Origin: Flavobacterium sp. MC2016-06
Lineage (GTDB): Bacteria > Bacteroidota > Bacteroidia > Flavobacteriales > Flavobacteriaceae
NCBI RefSeq assembly: GCF_009711165.2
Contig: NZ_WMID02000013.1
Coordinates: 1-64,000, forward strand
Direction of reading: 5' to 3'
Length of the DNA stretch: 64,000 nucleotides
In this document: positions 25,642 through 35,334 of the stretch, one piece after another
Layout of the letters: every line of letters begins with the position of its first letter
Numbering within the stretch: position 1 is the stretch's first letter
Notes under the pieces: model-generated
Database searches by the model: none
Told to the model about the DNA's origin: nothing
Seen by the model: only the letters and a program-made list of their open reading frames with translations
Translations under genes and position numbers: made by a program

Positions 25642-27090
25642 TTAAAACTGAAAATAAATAAATTGTTGTTCTTTTCCTACAAATTTAAAAATCGCAAAAA
25701 TAATTAAGTAATAAATTCCCCACCTTAATAGCTTTGGTATTCTGCGCTTAATTTTTGCAATAGCAAATTGATTTTCTCTTCCCAGCCACTCAATAACTAT
25801 AAAAACAAATAACAGGATAAATAATTGCCTTTTATAATCATCGCCATCATATTTAGGGATTGTAAATAATGAACTGGAAAATATTTTTGAAATGTAACTA
25901 ATCGCATGTTCTATATTATTTGCTCTAAAAAATATCCATGCAAAAACGGTTAAACTAAAAGTTAAACCTATTTGAAAAACTTCTTTGATGCTTGGCAAAT
26001 ACCTCCCCTGAGCTACAATATCCAAATTATCACGATTTGTGTTAAAAATAATAGAAGGCATGATATATAATGCATTTAAAAAGCCCCAAACAACAAAAGT
26101 CCAATTCGCTCCATGCCAAAACCCACTTACTAAGAAGATAATGAAGGTATTTCTAACTTTCATCCAAGTTCCTCCTTTACTTCCACCTAATGGAATGTAC
26201 AAATAATCTCTAAACCATGTTGAAAGAGAAATATGCCACCTTCTCCAAAATTCTGCAATATCCCTTGAAAAATAAGGAAACGCAAAATTTCTTAATAAGT
26301 CGATACCGAAAAGTCGCGCCGTTCCAATTGCAATATCTGAATAACCTGAAAAGTCTCCATAAATCTGAAATGTAAAAAATATTGCACCTAACACAAGTGT
26401 ACTTCCAGAATATTCAGCAGAATGATTAAAAATAGTATTCGCATATTGGGCACATTGATCTGCTATTACAATTTTTTTAAATAGTCCCCACAAAATTTGT
26501 CTTAATCCATCTACAGCCTTATCATAGTCAAAAATTCTCTTTTTCTGAATTTGCGGTAAGAGATGTGTCGCTCGTTCAATAGGCCCCGCAACTAGCAACG
26601 GAAAAAAACTAACAAATACAGAATAATCAACAATATTCTTTTCTGCTGTTATCCTGCCTTTGTAAATATCAATCACATACGATAAACCATGAAAAGTATA
26701 AAATGAAATCCCTATAGGTAAAATTAAATTTAGCGTAAAAGGATTTATATGCAAACCAAAATTAGAGACAGTATCTGTAAAAGATTGAATAAAAAAGTTA
26801 TAATATTTAAAAATACCTAGAAAACCAAGGTTTACTGATATACTTAACCAAAACCAAAAGTTTTTGGTAGTCTGATTTTTAGATTCTGCTATCTTTATTC
26901 CAGAAAAATAATCTAATACAGTTGAAAAAATCAATAAAAATAAAAACCTCCAATCCCAACAAGCATAAAAAAAATAACTTGAGGCAAGTAGTAAAATATT
27001 TTGAAATTTTAGTGATTTATTGGTGACAAACCAGTAAAGAATAAATACAATTGGTAGAAAAATTGCAAAATTTAGGGAATTAAAAAGCAT
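25642..27090 (-). CDS. MBOAT family O-acyltransferase (AlgI/DltB type)
   Basis: The 482-residue polytopic inner-membrane protein has about ten hydrophobic segments. Signature blocks are NFAIFLPIVF (N-terminus), PIGISFYTFHGLSYVID, FFPLLVAGPIERA, FWRRWHISLSTWFRDYLYIP with H286, and SGFWHGANWTFVVWG with the catalytic His H326. In alginate systems AlgI moves an acetyl group across the membrane to AlgJ/AlgX, and the adjacent AlgX-like gene fits that model. The pair lies between recO and porZ. Confidence 0.93.
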   Translation of the reverse strand: MLFNSLNFAIFLPIVFILYWFVTNKSLKFQNILLLASSYFFYACWDWRFLFLLIFSTVLDYFSGIKIAESKNQTTKNFWFWLSISVNLGFLGIFKYYNFFIQSFTDTVSNFGLHINPFTLNLILPIGISFYTFHGLSYVIDIYKGRITAEKNIVDYSVFVSFFPLLVAGPIERATHLLPQIQKKRIFDYDKAVDGLRQILWGLFKKIVIADQCAQYANTIFNHSAEYSGSTLVLGAIFFTFQIYGDFSGYSDIAIGTARLFGIDLLRNFAFPYFSRDIAEFWRRWHISLSTWFRDYLYIPLGGSKGGTWMKVRNTFIIFLVSGFWHGANWTFVVWGFLNALYIMPSIIFNTNRDNLDIVAQGRYLPSIKEVFQIGLTFSLTVFAWIFFRANNIEHAISYISKIFSSSLFTIPKYDGDDYKRQLFILLFVFIVIEWLGRENQFAIAKIKRRIPKLLRWGIYYLIIFAIFKFVGKEQQFIYFQF

Positions 27091-27151
27091 TTTTTATATT
27101 TATGATTTTGTGTTTAATTTAATTGTTTTCTAGTTAGCTACTTTATTTTTT

Positions 27152-29437
27152 TTATCGAATTATCATTACTTTTTTAACCTTAGTTTCGCTGCCATCTTGT
27201 GCAGAGATAAAGATCATATAAACTCCAGAAGCAACTTTGTAGCTTCCAAAAGCAGTTGTGTCCCACTCTATTGTTCCTCCTGTTGATGTGATTTCGTAAA
27301 CTAAATTTCCTGTTATATCTGTAATTTTAACATTGGCTTTATCTATTAAGCCTGCCACTTTTACTGTTCCTGTAAATGTTGGACGAACAGGATTTGGATA
27401 AACGTAGACATTATTCAAATCATCACTTGCATCTGTTGAAACTCCTTTAAAAGAAATCATTCCTTTTGTTGTAGCTATAAAAACTTCTCCTGTTTTACTG
27501 TTGATTTTAATATCATTGATCACATTACTCGGCAAAGGTGAATTGCTTATTGTAAAATGATATTTTGTTTCCTGACCATTTGGCGACACCATAAAAACTC
27601 CAGAATCTGCAGTACCAATCCATTTATTATTGGCACCATCAACCACAATCGATGTAATAAATTGCTCGTATAATAATTCCTGAGCCAAACCGTCTTCTGT
27701 AATAATAATCGAATTTGCCTTTAACTGACTGTCTGTTTTAAAACTTCCTATGTTCGACAATACCCTCAATCCTTTACCTGTACCAATCCAAAGCTGATTT
27801 TTTGTATCGAGCGCTACTGTTCTAACATCCGCAGTTGGCAGATTTCCAACATCGGTCCCAAAAGTCATTTTCTTAAAAGTATCATTACTTTCGTTAAAAG
27901 CAATTACGCCGCCATTACTAGTTGCAATCCATTTGGTGTTATTTTGATCAATAACAATATTGCCGTAGTTAGTAGTCTCTGCATTATCAAGAATCCTACT
28001 TGTTGCATAACTCTTCCATTGTCCGTTTGTACTCAAAACCTTCAAACCATTTTTAATTCGGCTATTGGTAACCCAAAGATTTCCTGTTTTATCAAAAGCA
28101 GTTCCGTTGATACGAACATCAATGTAAGTTGGCCCTTCGGTGGTCAGAGTTTCTAATCCACTGTTTTTTTCATTGTACAAAAAATTAGGCACATCGTCTT
28201 CTATCTTTAATAATCCCGAGAAAAAAGAACTTGCGTAAACCTGCTTTTCATTTGTTGGATTAATAATAATTTTGGTAATTGACTTTGCGTCATAAACTTC
28301 ACTGTACGGAATATTTAACCAGCCTGATGTATTGTATTTACTAACGCCATAACTATCCAAAGGATATGGATTATAATAAGTATCATAATCGCCGTAAACT
28401 GTCCAAAGTACATTTGGAGTAACATCTAAAGAAAAAATATTATTTCGAGTCGGTCCGCTTGGCGTTATATTTGTAAAAACTGCCACACTAGAAAATGTAG
28501 ACGAGAACAATCCTTTTTCTTTTGTTCCTATATATATTAAATCACCTACAGCTGTTGTACAAGTTAAGTTTAAGGTGTTATCTAAAACCTGAGAATTAGT
28601 AATCTTTCGATTCTGAATCATTTGATTATTATATACGTAAACGGCACTTGATGTTGTCACAAAAAGATTGTGATTTACAGCACGCATATCTGTAGAAGGT
28701 TCTGGCAATTGTAAAAAGCCAACAAATGTATTTGAATTATATTTATAAATGTATCCCGAAGCGTTAATTGCTATAAGTTCTGTGTCTAATGTTTCTACAC
28801 TTGACCAATCTCCAGAATTGACCACACTCCATTGGTTAAAATCAATCAGATTTGCATTTGTGCTATTTGCTTTTCTAATACCGCTAGAGGTTGCTGCATA
28901 AATAAATCCGTCAAAATAAGCCGTTTGTTTTATACTAATTTCAGCGCCATTATCTCCAATGAAATAAGTGTCGCCAAATTGAGACGTTGTTAAATTAAAC
29001 TGTACAATTCCAAAATCGCAAGAAACATAAACCAAACCGTTATGCTCCATAAAATGATTGATTTTTTTTAGTGCTGCCGGAAGCTGTTTATTGATAATAT
29101 CAACAACTTTCAGCATACTCCCATCAGTATCACTTATCAAAATCATCATACCATTCTCATAACCAACAATTGTTTTTTTGAATGATTCACTATGATAAAC
29201 TGCCGAAATGGTTTGACCAGAAAGTCCATCAATTGTTGTTGTAGTTTTAACAGTATTTGATGCTGCATTTTTAGAAAACAACGCATTTTCTGAAGCTGCA
29301 AAAACGGTTGCAGAAGATTCTGAAATATCTTTTACTTCATTGAATGAAAAATAACCCTGCCAAGACAATTTATTCTGAGAGAAACTAAATTGAAATAACA
29401 GTAAAAACAAAATATACAGAAAGTTTCTTTTCATCAT
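27152..29437 (-). CDS. porZ: PorZ-like T9SS protein (beta-propellers plus type A sorting domain)
   Basis: In Porphyromonas PorZ is part of the cell-surface T9SS attachment complex and delivers A-LPS to the sortase PorU. The 761-residue protein here has a signal peptide (ends FSFSQ), an N-terminal propeller region (WQGYFSFNEVKDI..., about 20-330), a second propeller with repeated NTKWIATSNGGV/LWIGTGKGLRV-type blades, and a C-terminal T9SS sorting domain (about the last 80 residues, beginning NVYVYPNPV). Length is close to the known PorZ of about 776 residues. Start: two adjacent ATG codons at 29437 and 29434. A longer TTG reading overlaps the promoter element. Confidence 0.8.
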   Translation of the reverse strand: MMKRNFLYILFLLLFQFSFSQNKLSWQGYFSFNEVKDISESSATVFAASENALFSKNAASNTVKTTTTIDGLSGQTISAVYHSESFKKTIVGYENGMMILISDTDGSMLKVVDIINKQLPAALKKINHFMEHNGLVYVSCDFGIVQFNLTTSQFGDTYFIGDNGAEISIKQTAYFDGFIYAATSSGIRKANSTNANLIDFNQWSVVNSGDWSSVETLDTELIAINASGYIYKYNSNTFVGFLQLPEPSTDMRAVNHNLFVTTSSAVYVYNNQMIQNRKITNSQVLDNTLNLTCTTAVGDLIYIGTKEKGLFSSTFSSVAVFTNITPSGPTRNNIFSLDVTPNVLWTVYGDYDTYYNPYPLDSYGVSKYNTSGWLNIPYSEVYDAKSITKIIINPTNEKQVYASSFFSGLLKIEDDVPNFLYNEKNSGLETLTTEGPTYIDVRINGTAFDKTGNLWVTNSRIKNGLKVLSTNGQWKSYATSRILDNAETTNYGNIVIDQNNTKWIATSNGGVIAFNESNDTFKKMTFGTDVGNLPTADVRTVALDTKNQLWIGTGKGLRVLSNIGSFKTDSQLKANSIIITEDGLAQELLYEQFITSIVVDGANNKWIGTADSGVFMVSPNGQETKYHFTISNSPLPSNVINDIKINSKTGEVFIATTKGMISFKGVSTDASDDLNNVYVYPNPVRPTFTGTVKVAGLIDKANVKITDITGNLVYEITSTGGTIEWDTTAFGSYKVASGVYMIFISAQDGSETKVKKVMIIR

Positions 29438-29455
29438 TTTATGTATTCGGATAGA

Positions 29456-29463
29456 CAAATATA
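29456..29463 (-). promoter_or_regulatory. Promoter -7 element of porZ
   Basis: Reverse-strand TATATTTG lies 18 bases before the first ATG. The upstream TTTG element is not at ideal distance. Confidence 0.55.
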
Positions 29464-29501
29464 CTACAAACGAAAAGATTTAATTTTTGTTCTTTTATAA
29501 A

Positions 29502-29550
29502 TAAAAAAAATGCCTTCAATTCTTCTTTTAAAAAAGAGAAATGAAGGCTT
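29502..29550 (-). terminator. Terminator of glutamate dehydrogenase gene
   Basis: Long imperfect stem: GCCTTCA plus TTCT/CTTTT pairs with AAAAG/AGAA plus TGAAGGC (about 29512-29548), with an A run on the left acting as U-tract for the reverse strand. Confidence 0.85.
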
Positions 29551-29570
29551 TTTGCATTCTAATTTAAAGT

Positions 29571-30914
29571 TTACACTACACCTTGTGCAAGCATAGCATC
29601 GGCAACTTTCACAAATCCAGCAATGTTAGCTCCTTTTACGTAGTTTACATATCCGTCTTCTTCTGCACCGTATTTTTTACATTGATTATGAATTCCTGTC
29701 ATAATATCTTTCAATCTCAAATCTACTTCTTCACTAGTCCAGTTTAGACGAATTGAATTTTGTGTCATTTCTAATCCAGATGCTGCAACTCCACCAGCAT
29801 TAGCCGCTTTTCCTGGAGCAAACAATACTTTTTTATCTAAGAAAAGTTTAATAGCATCTAATGTAGAAGGCATATTTGCTGCTTCTGTAACACATAAAAC
29901 ACCATTATCAATTAGCTTTTGAGCATCGTCTCCATTTAATTCGTTTTGAGTAGCACATGGAATAGCAATATCAACTTTTACTTCCCATGGGCTTTTTCCT
30001 TTATGGAAAATAGCATTTGGATATTTGTCTAAGTATCTTTCAGCTCTATTATCTCCAGTTGCTCTCATTTCAACCATGTGTTCAATTTTATCACCAAAAA
30101 TTCCTTCTTCGTCATAAATATAGCCATCAGGCCCAGAAATTGTAACCACTTTTCCACCAAGTTCATTGATTTTTAAAGCAACACCCCAAGCTACATTTCC
30201 AAAACCAGAAATAGCAACTCTTTTGCCTTTAATATCATGACCAATTGTGCGTAACATTTGATCTGTAAAATACACAACTCCGTATCCAGTAGCTTCTGGT
30301 CTAATTAATGAACCTCCGTAAGCCAAACCTTTTCCAGTTAAAACTCCTGTAAATTCATTTCTAATTCTCTTATATTGTCCAAACAAATATCCAATTTCTC
30401 TTGCTCCAACACCAATATCTCCAGCAGGTACATCTAAATCTGGACCAATATGACGGCATAATTCCGTCATAAATGATTGACAGAAACGCATAATTTCGCC
30501 ATCAGATTTTCCTTCTGGATCAAAATCAGAACCACCTTTTCCACCACCCATTGGCAGCGTCGTTAAACTATTTTTAAATACCTGCTCGAAAGCTAAGAAT
30601 TTCAAAACAGATAGATTTACAGAATGGTGAAATCTAATTCCTCCTTTATAAGGTCCAATTGCTGAGTTCATCTGAATTCTAAAACCTCTATTCACAATAA
30701 TTTCTCCATTGTCATCTACCCAAGGAACTCTAAATATTATAGATCTTTCCGGCTCTGCAATTCTAAGAAGTAGGTTTTTTCCGTCGTATTTTTTGCGCTC
30801 TGCAATAAACGGAATCACTGTTTCTGCAAACTCTCTAACAGCCTGAAGAAATTCTGGCTCGTTTGGATTTTTTGACTCAATTAGAGTCATAAATTCATTT
30901 ATTTTTTGTTCCAT
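29571..30914 (-). CDS. gdhA: NADP-specific glutamate dehydrogenase
   Basis: The enzyme makes glutamate from 2-oxoglutarate and ammonium with NADPH. The 447 residues are the usual length for hexameric bacterial GdhA. Motifs: GYKGGIRFH-type substrate segment (here GPYKGGIRFHH, 87-97), catalytic lysine K126 in PMGGGKGGSDFDP, and the Rossmann dinucleotide fold GFGNVAWG. It is monocistronic, with its own terminator. A TATCTTTG element and a GAAAACGTTTTC palindrome occur in the long leader upstream and may carry nitrogen or carbon control. Confidence 0.95.
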   Translation of the reverse strand: MEQKINEFMTLIESKNPNEPEFLQAVREFAETVIPFIAERKKYDGKNLLLRIAEPERSIIFRVPWVDDNGEIIVNRGFRIQMNSAIGPYKGGIRFHHSVNLSVLKFLAFEQVFKNSLTTLPMGGGKGGSDFDPEGKSDGEIMRFCQSFMTELCRHIGPDLDVPAGDIGVGAREIGYLFGQYKRIRNEFTGVLTGKGLAYGGSLIRPEATGYGVVYFTDQMLRTIGHDIKGKRVAISGFGNVAWGVALKINELGGKVVTISGPDGYIYDEEGIFGDKIEHMVEMRATGDNRAERYLDKYPNAIFHKGKSPWEVKVDIAIPCATQNELNGDDAQKLIDNGVLCVTEAANMPSTLDAIKLFLDKKVLFAPGKAANAGGVAASGLEMTQNSIRLNWTSEEVDLRLKDIMTGIHNQCKKYGAEEDGYVNYVKGANIAGFVKVADAMLAQGVV

Positions 30915-30979
30915 TTTGAAATAAATTATTCAGATAATTTTATTAATTCTTACTTTAATAAACAAGAAATTACGCTTAA

Positions 30980-31010
30980 GAAAACGTTTTCGTTTTAACA
31001 AACAAAGATA
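30980..31010 (-). promoter_or_regulatory. gdhA promoter element and adjacent palindrome
   Basis: Reverse-strand TATCTTTG (31010-31003) matches the -7 consensus, with TTG at 31029-31027 at a short spacing of 16. A perfect 12-bp palindrome GAAAACGTTTTC (30980-30991) lies just downstream of the predicted start point. Its AACGTT core resembles LacI-family operators. The 322-base gap between gdhA and the next gene otherwise holds only the divergent promoter at 31185-31214. Confidence 0.45.
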
Positions 31011-31184
31011 TATCAAATAATGGATTCAATGTTATATTTTTTTGATATTTGAGCAGATTTGTGTATTTTTTAAACATTCGAAAAAAATGCATTTTACAAC
31101 TAAGTATTTACGTGCAAATAGCCTTGTAAAAGTTAGTAAATTAAGTATTTTGCTAGTTATTTTTTAATAGAGTAGTTTTAATAT

Positions 31185-31214
31185 TTTGTTTAGACAAGGT
31201 TTTTTATATATTTG
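31185..31214 (+). promoter_or_regulatory. Strong Bacteroidota promoter of the THC0290_0291-like gene
   Basis: TTTG (31185-31188), an 18-base spacer, and TATATTTG (31207-31214). Leader length is about 20 bases to the ATG at 31238. Confidence 0.8.
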
Positions 31215-31237
31215 CCTAGATTTGAAAGCCCAAAAAC

Positions 31238-32029
31238 ATGCCTAAGCACCTATTTATCACATTACTTGCCTTATTTGGTATATCAACCGTGGCAAAAGCT
31301 CAATCAGACCTCGCCCAAGAGGTAGGAATAATAGCAGGACCTATAACTCTTCAATCTGATTTTGGTGAAAGAAACAATTTTGACACCAATTCTGGAAACA
31401 CAGGTTTCGGAATCGGACTCGTTCACTGGATCAACTTTTCTGCCAATAACAATAGAGAAAGTTTCTTTACAGAACATTTTAAAGTTAGATCAGACTTGTC
31501 TTTTAGCACAACACAATTAAACCACTTTGGAAAATGGGTTGAAAGAAAACCCGATGGACTATTTGCTACTCAACTTAGAGGAATGCACGCAAGTTCTACT
31601 TTAGTCGGGCTTGGATCTCAATTAGAGTTTTCTCCAATAAAAATACATGATTTTGAAAATACAATTGGCAGCTTCAGTCCTTATGTAAGTGCTGGACTTC
31701 AAGTAAGTTATTATTCAACAAAAATTGGTTCTCGTTTAGGAGACATTTCTCTTCCTAATGTTACTCCAGGAAAATATTTAACTCCATCTGACGGACGTGC
31801 CCATGGTTTTTCTAGTGAATCTGGTATCGTTTTGGCTGCAACAGCAGGTGTTGGAGTACATTACAAGTTAACAACTATGAGTGATTTAATGTTTGAAACT
31901 CGTTTTCAAATGTACAACTCAGACTGGATAGACGGATTAAACCCTAATAAAGATCTTTACAAAGAAAACAAATCAAATGACTGGCAGGTTTGGTTTAACT
32001 TCGGATATATTATTTATCTAGAATATTGA
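31238..32029 (+). CDS. Outer-membrane beta-barrel protein (THC0290_0291 family)
   Basis: A 263-residue protein with a signal peptide (about 1-21, ending AKAQS) followed by a beta-rich sequence ending in an aromatic residue pattern (WQVWFNFGYIIYLEY) typical of outer-membrane barrels. The segment VGIIAGPITLQSDFGER and the NTGNTGFGIGLVH-like stretch match what I remember of the flavobacterial family named THC0290_0291. This rests on recall, not a search. Function is unknown. It has a very good promoter and a strong bidirectional terminator. Confidence 0.78.
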   Translation: MPKHLFITLLALFGISTVAKAQSDLAQEVGIIAGPITLQSDFGERNNFDTNSGNTGFGIGLVHWINFSANNNRESFFTEHFKVRSDLSFSTTQLNHFGKWVERKPDGLFATQLRGMHASSTLVGLGSQLEFSPIKIHDFENTIGSFSPYVSAGLQVSYYSTKIGSRLGDISLPNVTPGKYLTPSDGRAHGFSSESGIVLAATAGVGVHYKLTTMSDLMFETRFQMYNSDWIDGLNPNKDLYKENKSNDWQVWFNFGYIIYLEY

Positions 32030-32048
32030 TTTTAAAAAAATCTCAAAT

Positions 32049-32098
32049 AAAAAATCCCAAATTCCATATAAATAAGATTGGAATTTGGGATTTTTTTT
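32049..32098. terminator. Bidirectional terminator with TTGGAATTTGGGATTT-type stem
   Basis: A 16-bp perfect stem (32051-32066 with 32079-32094) with T run to the right and A run to the left. It serves both convergent genes. The arm sequence recurs inside the large inverted repeat at 47357-47519. Confidence 0.88.
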
Positions 32099-32116
32099 AT
32101 TTTAAAATTTCTTCTT

Positions 32117-33259
32117 TTATGCTAATGCCTGTTCTAAGTCGGCAATTAAATCTTCTGCATCTTCAATACCAACACTCAATCGAACTAAATCGTCTGTGAT
32201 ACCAACTTCTGCTCTTTTATCAGCTGGAATAGAAGCATGTGTCATCAAAGCTGGGTGATTGGCCAAAGATTCAACACCACCAAGTGATTCTGCCAAAGTA
32301 AAAACTTTAAGTTTCTCTAAAAATGCAATAGAATCTTCTTTTTTACCCGATACAAAATCAAACGAAACCATACCTCCAAAAGCTTTCATTTGTTTTTTAG
32401 CAATTTCATGAAACGGATGACTTGGCAAACCAGGATAAAATACTGTTTTAATTTTTGGATGATTACTCAAAAATTCAACCACTTTTTCTCCATTTTCACA
32501 ATGTCTCTGCACTCTTAAAGAAAGTGTTTTAATTCCTCTAAGCACCAAAAAACTATCCATCGGTCCAAGTGTAGCACCAGTTGCAAATTGCTGAAAATGC
32601 AATTGTTCCCCCAAAGCTTCATCTTTTACAATTAAAGCTCCAGCAATAACATCAGAATGTCCGCCTAAATATTTTGTTGCCGAATGCATTACAATATCTG
32701 CGCCTAAATCAAGCGGTTTTTGTAAATATGGTGTTGCAAAAGTGTTATCTACAGCAAATAAAATTTTATGCTCTTTCGTGATTTTTGCAATTTCCTGAAT
32801 ATCTGCTAATTTCATTAACGGATTTGTTGGCGTTTCCACCCAAATCAATTTTGTGTTTTCATTAATTAATGCTTTCAATTTTTCGATATTCGTCATATCT
32901 ACAAAATGAAATTTAATTCCCGAATCTTTATAAATTCTAGAAAACATTCTATAAGTTCCACCATATAAATCGTCCATAGCAATGATTTCATCACCAGCTT
33001 TAAACGATCTCAAAATACAGTCTGTCGCTGCTAAACCCGAAGAAAAAGCCAATCCTCGAGTACCATTTTCAATACTAGCTAATGCATTTTCTAAAGCCGT
33101 ACGAGTAGGATTTGATGCTCTGCTATATTCATAATCTGCCAAAGGCTTTCCTGGACTTGTTTGTATATAAGTTGATGTTTGATACACTGGAGGCATTACT
33201 GCGCCTGTACTTGGATCGTGATGCTGACCACCGTGAATCACTTTAGTATTAAATTTCAT
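32117..33259 (-). CDS. metB: Cys/Met metabolism PLP enzyme, cystathionine gamma-synthase type
   Basis: The 380-residue protein of the trans-sulfuration family shows the PLP lysine K196 in HSATKYLGGHSDV, DNTFATPY, YEYSRASNPTR and SLGGVESL. Members make cystathionine from O-acyl-homoserine and cysteine (MetB) or cleave it (gamma-lyase). Bacteroidota versions are often bifunctional, so the symbol is tentative. It is monocistronic on the reverse strand, divergent from the lipoprotein gene at 33367. Confidence 0.88.
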   Translation of the reverse strand: MKFNTKVIHGGQHHDPSTGAVMPPVYQTSTYIQTSPGKPLADYEYSRASNPTRTALENALASIENGTRGLAFSSGLAATDCILRSFKAGDEIIAMDDLYGGTYRMFSRIYKDSGIKFHFVDMTNIEKLKALINENTKLIWVETPTNPLMKLADIQEIAKITKEHKILFAVDNTFATPYLQKPLDLGADIVMHSATKYLGGHSDVIAGALIVKDEALGEQLHFQQFATGATLGPMDSFLVLRGIKTLSLRVQRHCENGEKVVEFLSNHPKIKTVFYPGLPSHPFHEIAKKQMKAFGGMVSFDFVSGKKEDSIAFLEKLKVFTLAESLGGVESLANHPALMTHASIPADKRAEVGITDDLVRLSVGIEDAEDLIADLEQALA

Positions 33260-33366
33260 ATGATTTTTGTTTTAAAAAACGTAATTTTAGAATACAAATT
33301 TACCGTTTAATTTATTTGAAATCTGATGTTACTCTTTACCTTTTAATATAATTAACACTTTTTGAC

Positions 33367-34110
33367 ATGAAACAGTATCCTTTTTTGGTCTTTTTGTTAT
33401 TGATATTTACAAGCTGTAACAAAGAGTTTTCATTTGAAAATGAAACATTTGAAAAGAAATCTAACATTCCCTGCGAAAGCGATTGCCCTGAAATTTCTAT
33501 TGAAGTTCCTATCGCAAAAAATAAAAAAATTGCAGCAGACAGCATTAATAAAAAAATCTTTTTGGTAATAAAAGAAATCGTTTATTTTGGAGAAGATTCT
33601 ATAAAAATGAATGATTATAAATCTTTAGTAACATCTTTTATTGCTTCTTATGAAGAAATGCATAAAAAATTTCCAGATGAAACTATTGGCTGGGAAGGAA
33701 AGATAAAAGGAAATGTAGAATTTGAATCCAATCAGATTTTAAATATCAAAATCGATCATTATACTTTTACAGGCGGTGCACACGGTTACCAAGGTTTTCG
33801 TTCTCTATTATTTGATCCTAAAACTGGAAAAACAATTTTTAACGATCAATTATTTAAAAATGAAAAGCAGTTTAAGGCTTTCGCCGAAAAAGAATTTAGA
33901 GCAAAATATCATATTCCCACACAATCCAATATTAATGCAACAGGTTTAATGTTTGAAAATGATACGTTTCAGCTGCCACAAAATATTTTCTTTACAGATC
34001 AAGGTTTACTTTTATATTATAACGCATATGAAGCCGCTTCTTATGCAGATGGACCAAAAGAACTTTTGTTTCCTTATGATAAAGTCAGCAAATATTTAGC
34101 ATTTCAATAA
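33367..34110 (+). CDS. Lipoprotein with DUF4163/DUF3298 (RsiV/PdaC-like) domains
   Basis: The 247-residue protein begins with a lipoprotein signal peptide (lipobox IFTSC, Cys17). The body fits the DUF4163 (about 45-120) plus DUF3298 (about 150-245) pair: the HYTFTGGAHGYQGFRSLLFD segment is the signature turn and FDPKTGKTIFNDQLF follows it. RsiV and PdaC domains bind lysozyme-like or glycan ligands in other bacteria, and the ligand here is unknown. It is a single gene with no clear terminator, ending 24 bases before a convergent gene. Confidence 0.83.
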   Translation: MKQYPFLVFLLLIFTSCNKEFSFENETFEKKSNIPCESDCPEISIEVPIAKNKKIAADSINKKIFLVIKEIVYFGEDSIKMNDYKSLVTSFIASYEEMHKKFPDETIGWEGKIKGNVEFESNQILNIKIDHYTFTGGAHGYQGFRSLLFDPKTGKTIFNDQLFKNEKQFKAFAEKEFRAKYHIPTQSNINATGLMFENDTFQLPQNIFFTDQGLLLYYNAYEAASYADGPKELLFPYDKVSKYLAFQ

Positions 34111-34133
34111 AAGAAAACTCAACTTCTCAGCAG

Positions 34134-35291
34134 CTATAATTTTTCACCTTGCACATCATATTTCATCTTACGTAAAATTCTCAAAGCTTCTTTAAAAGAC
34201 AAATAAATATTTCCAAAAGGCTTCAAAAGCAATTTAGCATCAATTAGTTTTTGTTTAGCGTCATCAAAACCATTCAAATAACAAATCATAAAAGTCGACG
34301 GAAGACTTTCTAAATCTTTTAATTCACGTTCCGATAATGAAAATCCTTTTTGTAATTTTTGAAGTAGTGCAATATTCGAGTTGTAAATATGAAACAACAT
34401 TCGTTTATTGAATTCAGGAGGCTGAAAAAGTATTTTGCGATCAATTTTATAATAACCATTATCAAAAAAATGAATCGTTTGTTCTTCTAGCGGATAATAA
34501 CTGGTTTTGTCGTTTAAGCCTAGCGGAACATATTCGGTAATTGTAAAACTATCATCATCGTAAACAATAGTTACAACGTCTTGTGCCGAATAAAAAAGTT
34601 TAATCTGCTCGTTAATCAGCTCAATATCTACACGAGATAAAAAAGTTTTATCACGAGATTTTTTAGGGACTCCCGCCCAACAAATCACAAATAATTCTTT
34701 GAACACACGATATTTAGGCGCCATATCTTTATGCCTAAAATTCATAAAATCGATTACACCGTCTAAAGTATATTGAATACTGTTTCGCGAACTATTTTCA
34801 ATACCAATTACCGTTTCTGTGTTCTGATAATTTTTCTCGACTTCATCTCCAATGTCTAACGGAATAGAATTACTGCCGCGCCTCACAAAAATACTGTTAG
34901 CTACTATAGTGTGAATTCCTTTTTTGAAGTACGAAATTTTATTTTTGGGTTTAATAGTAACCAAACCAATTACTCGATCTTTTGGAAGATTTGGAAATGG
35001 TACATTTTCGTACTGAATTTTAGGTGGATTTTCTAAAAAAGCATTTACCAGATTCTGAATTCGGCTGTCATCAAAGAAATCGTCGCCTACAATTTCGTTA
35101 TCATGATCTTCAACTCCAACAACGATATAAGAATTATTGGTTGGGTTTGAATTAGATAATGCACAAATATGTTTCAAGAACTTTCCTTTTCCCTCCCGAG
35201 AATGCAGATTCAACTGCCTTTTTTTATCATAAAAACTGCTCTCGTCATTATGAGCGAGGAGATTCTTTATTAAAAGGCGCTTATTGATCAT
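34134..35291 (-). CDS. AlbA_2 (Schlafen-type) domain protein
   Basis: A 385-residue soluble protein. Residues about 15-130 match the AlbA_2 domain seen in many predicted ATP-binding or nucleic-acid-associated regulators: KRQLNLHSREGKGKFLKHI, YIVVGVEDHDNEIVG, then a beta-strand-rich segment. The rest is mixed alpha/beta, with a C-terminal helical region (LSERELKDLESLP...). No DNA-binding wHTH is certain. A role in phage defence or transcription control is possible but not shown; the neighbours are not defence genes. Confidence 0.72.
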   Translation of the reverse strand: MINKRLLIKNLLAHNDESSFYDKKRQLNLHSREGKGKFLKHICALSNSNPTNNSYIVVGVEDHDNEIVGDDFFDDSRIQNLVNAFLENPPKIQYENVPFPNLPKDRVIGLVTIKPKNKISYFKKGIHTIVANSIFVRRGSNSIPLDIGDEVEKNYQNTETVIGIENSSRNSIQYTLDGVIDFMNFRHKDMAPKYRVFKELFVICWAGVPKKSRDKTFLSRVDIELINEQIKLFYSAQDVVTIVYDDDSFTITEYVPLGLNDKTSYYPLEEQTIHFFDNGYYKIDRKILFQPPEFNKRMLFHIYNSNIALLQKLQKGFSLSERELKDLESLPSTFMICYLNGFDDAKQKLIDAKLLLKPFGNIYLSFKEALRILRKMKYDVQGEKL

Positions 35292-35334
35292 AGTTTAGTT
35301 TTTTCTCTGCCACGAATTACACAAATTTTTAAAC

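Noticed and set aside
34134..35291. AlbA_2-domain gene as part of a phage-defence island
   Set aside because: The neighbours are ordinary metabolic and envelope genes and no second defence gene is visible. The domain alone does not support it.
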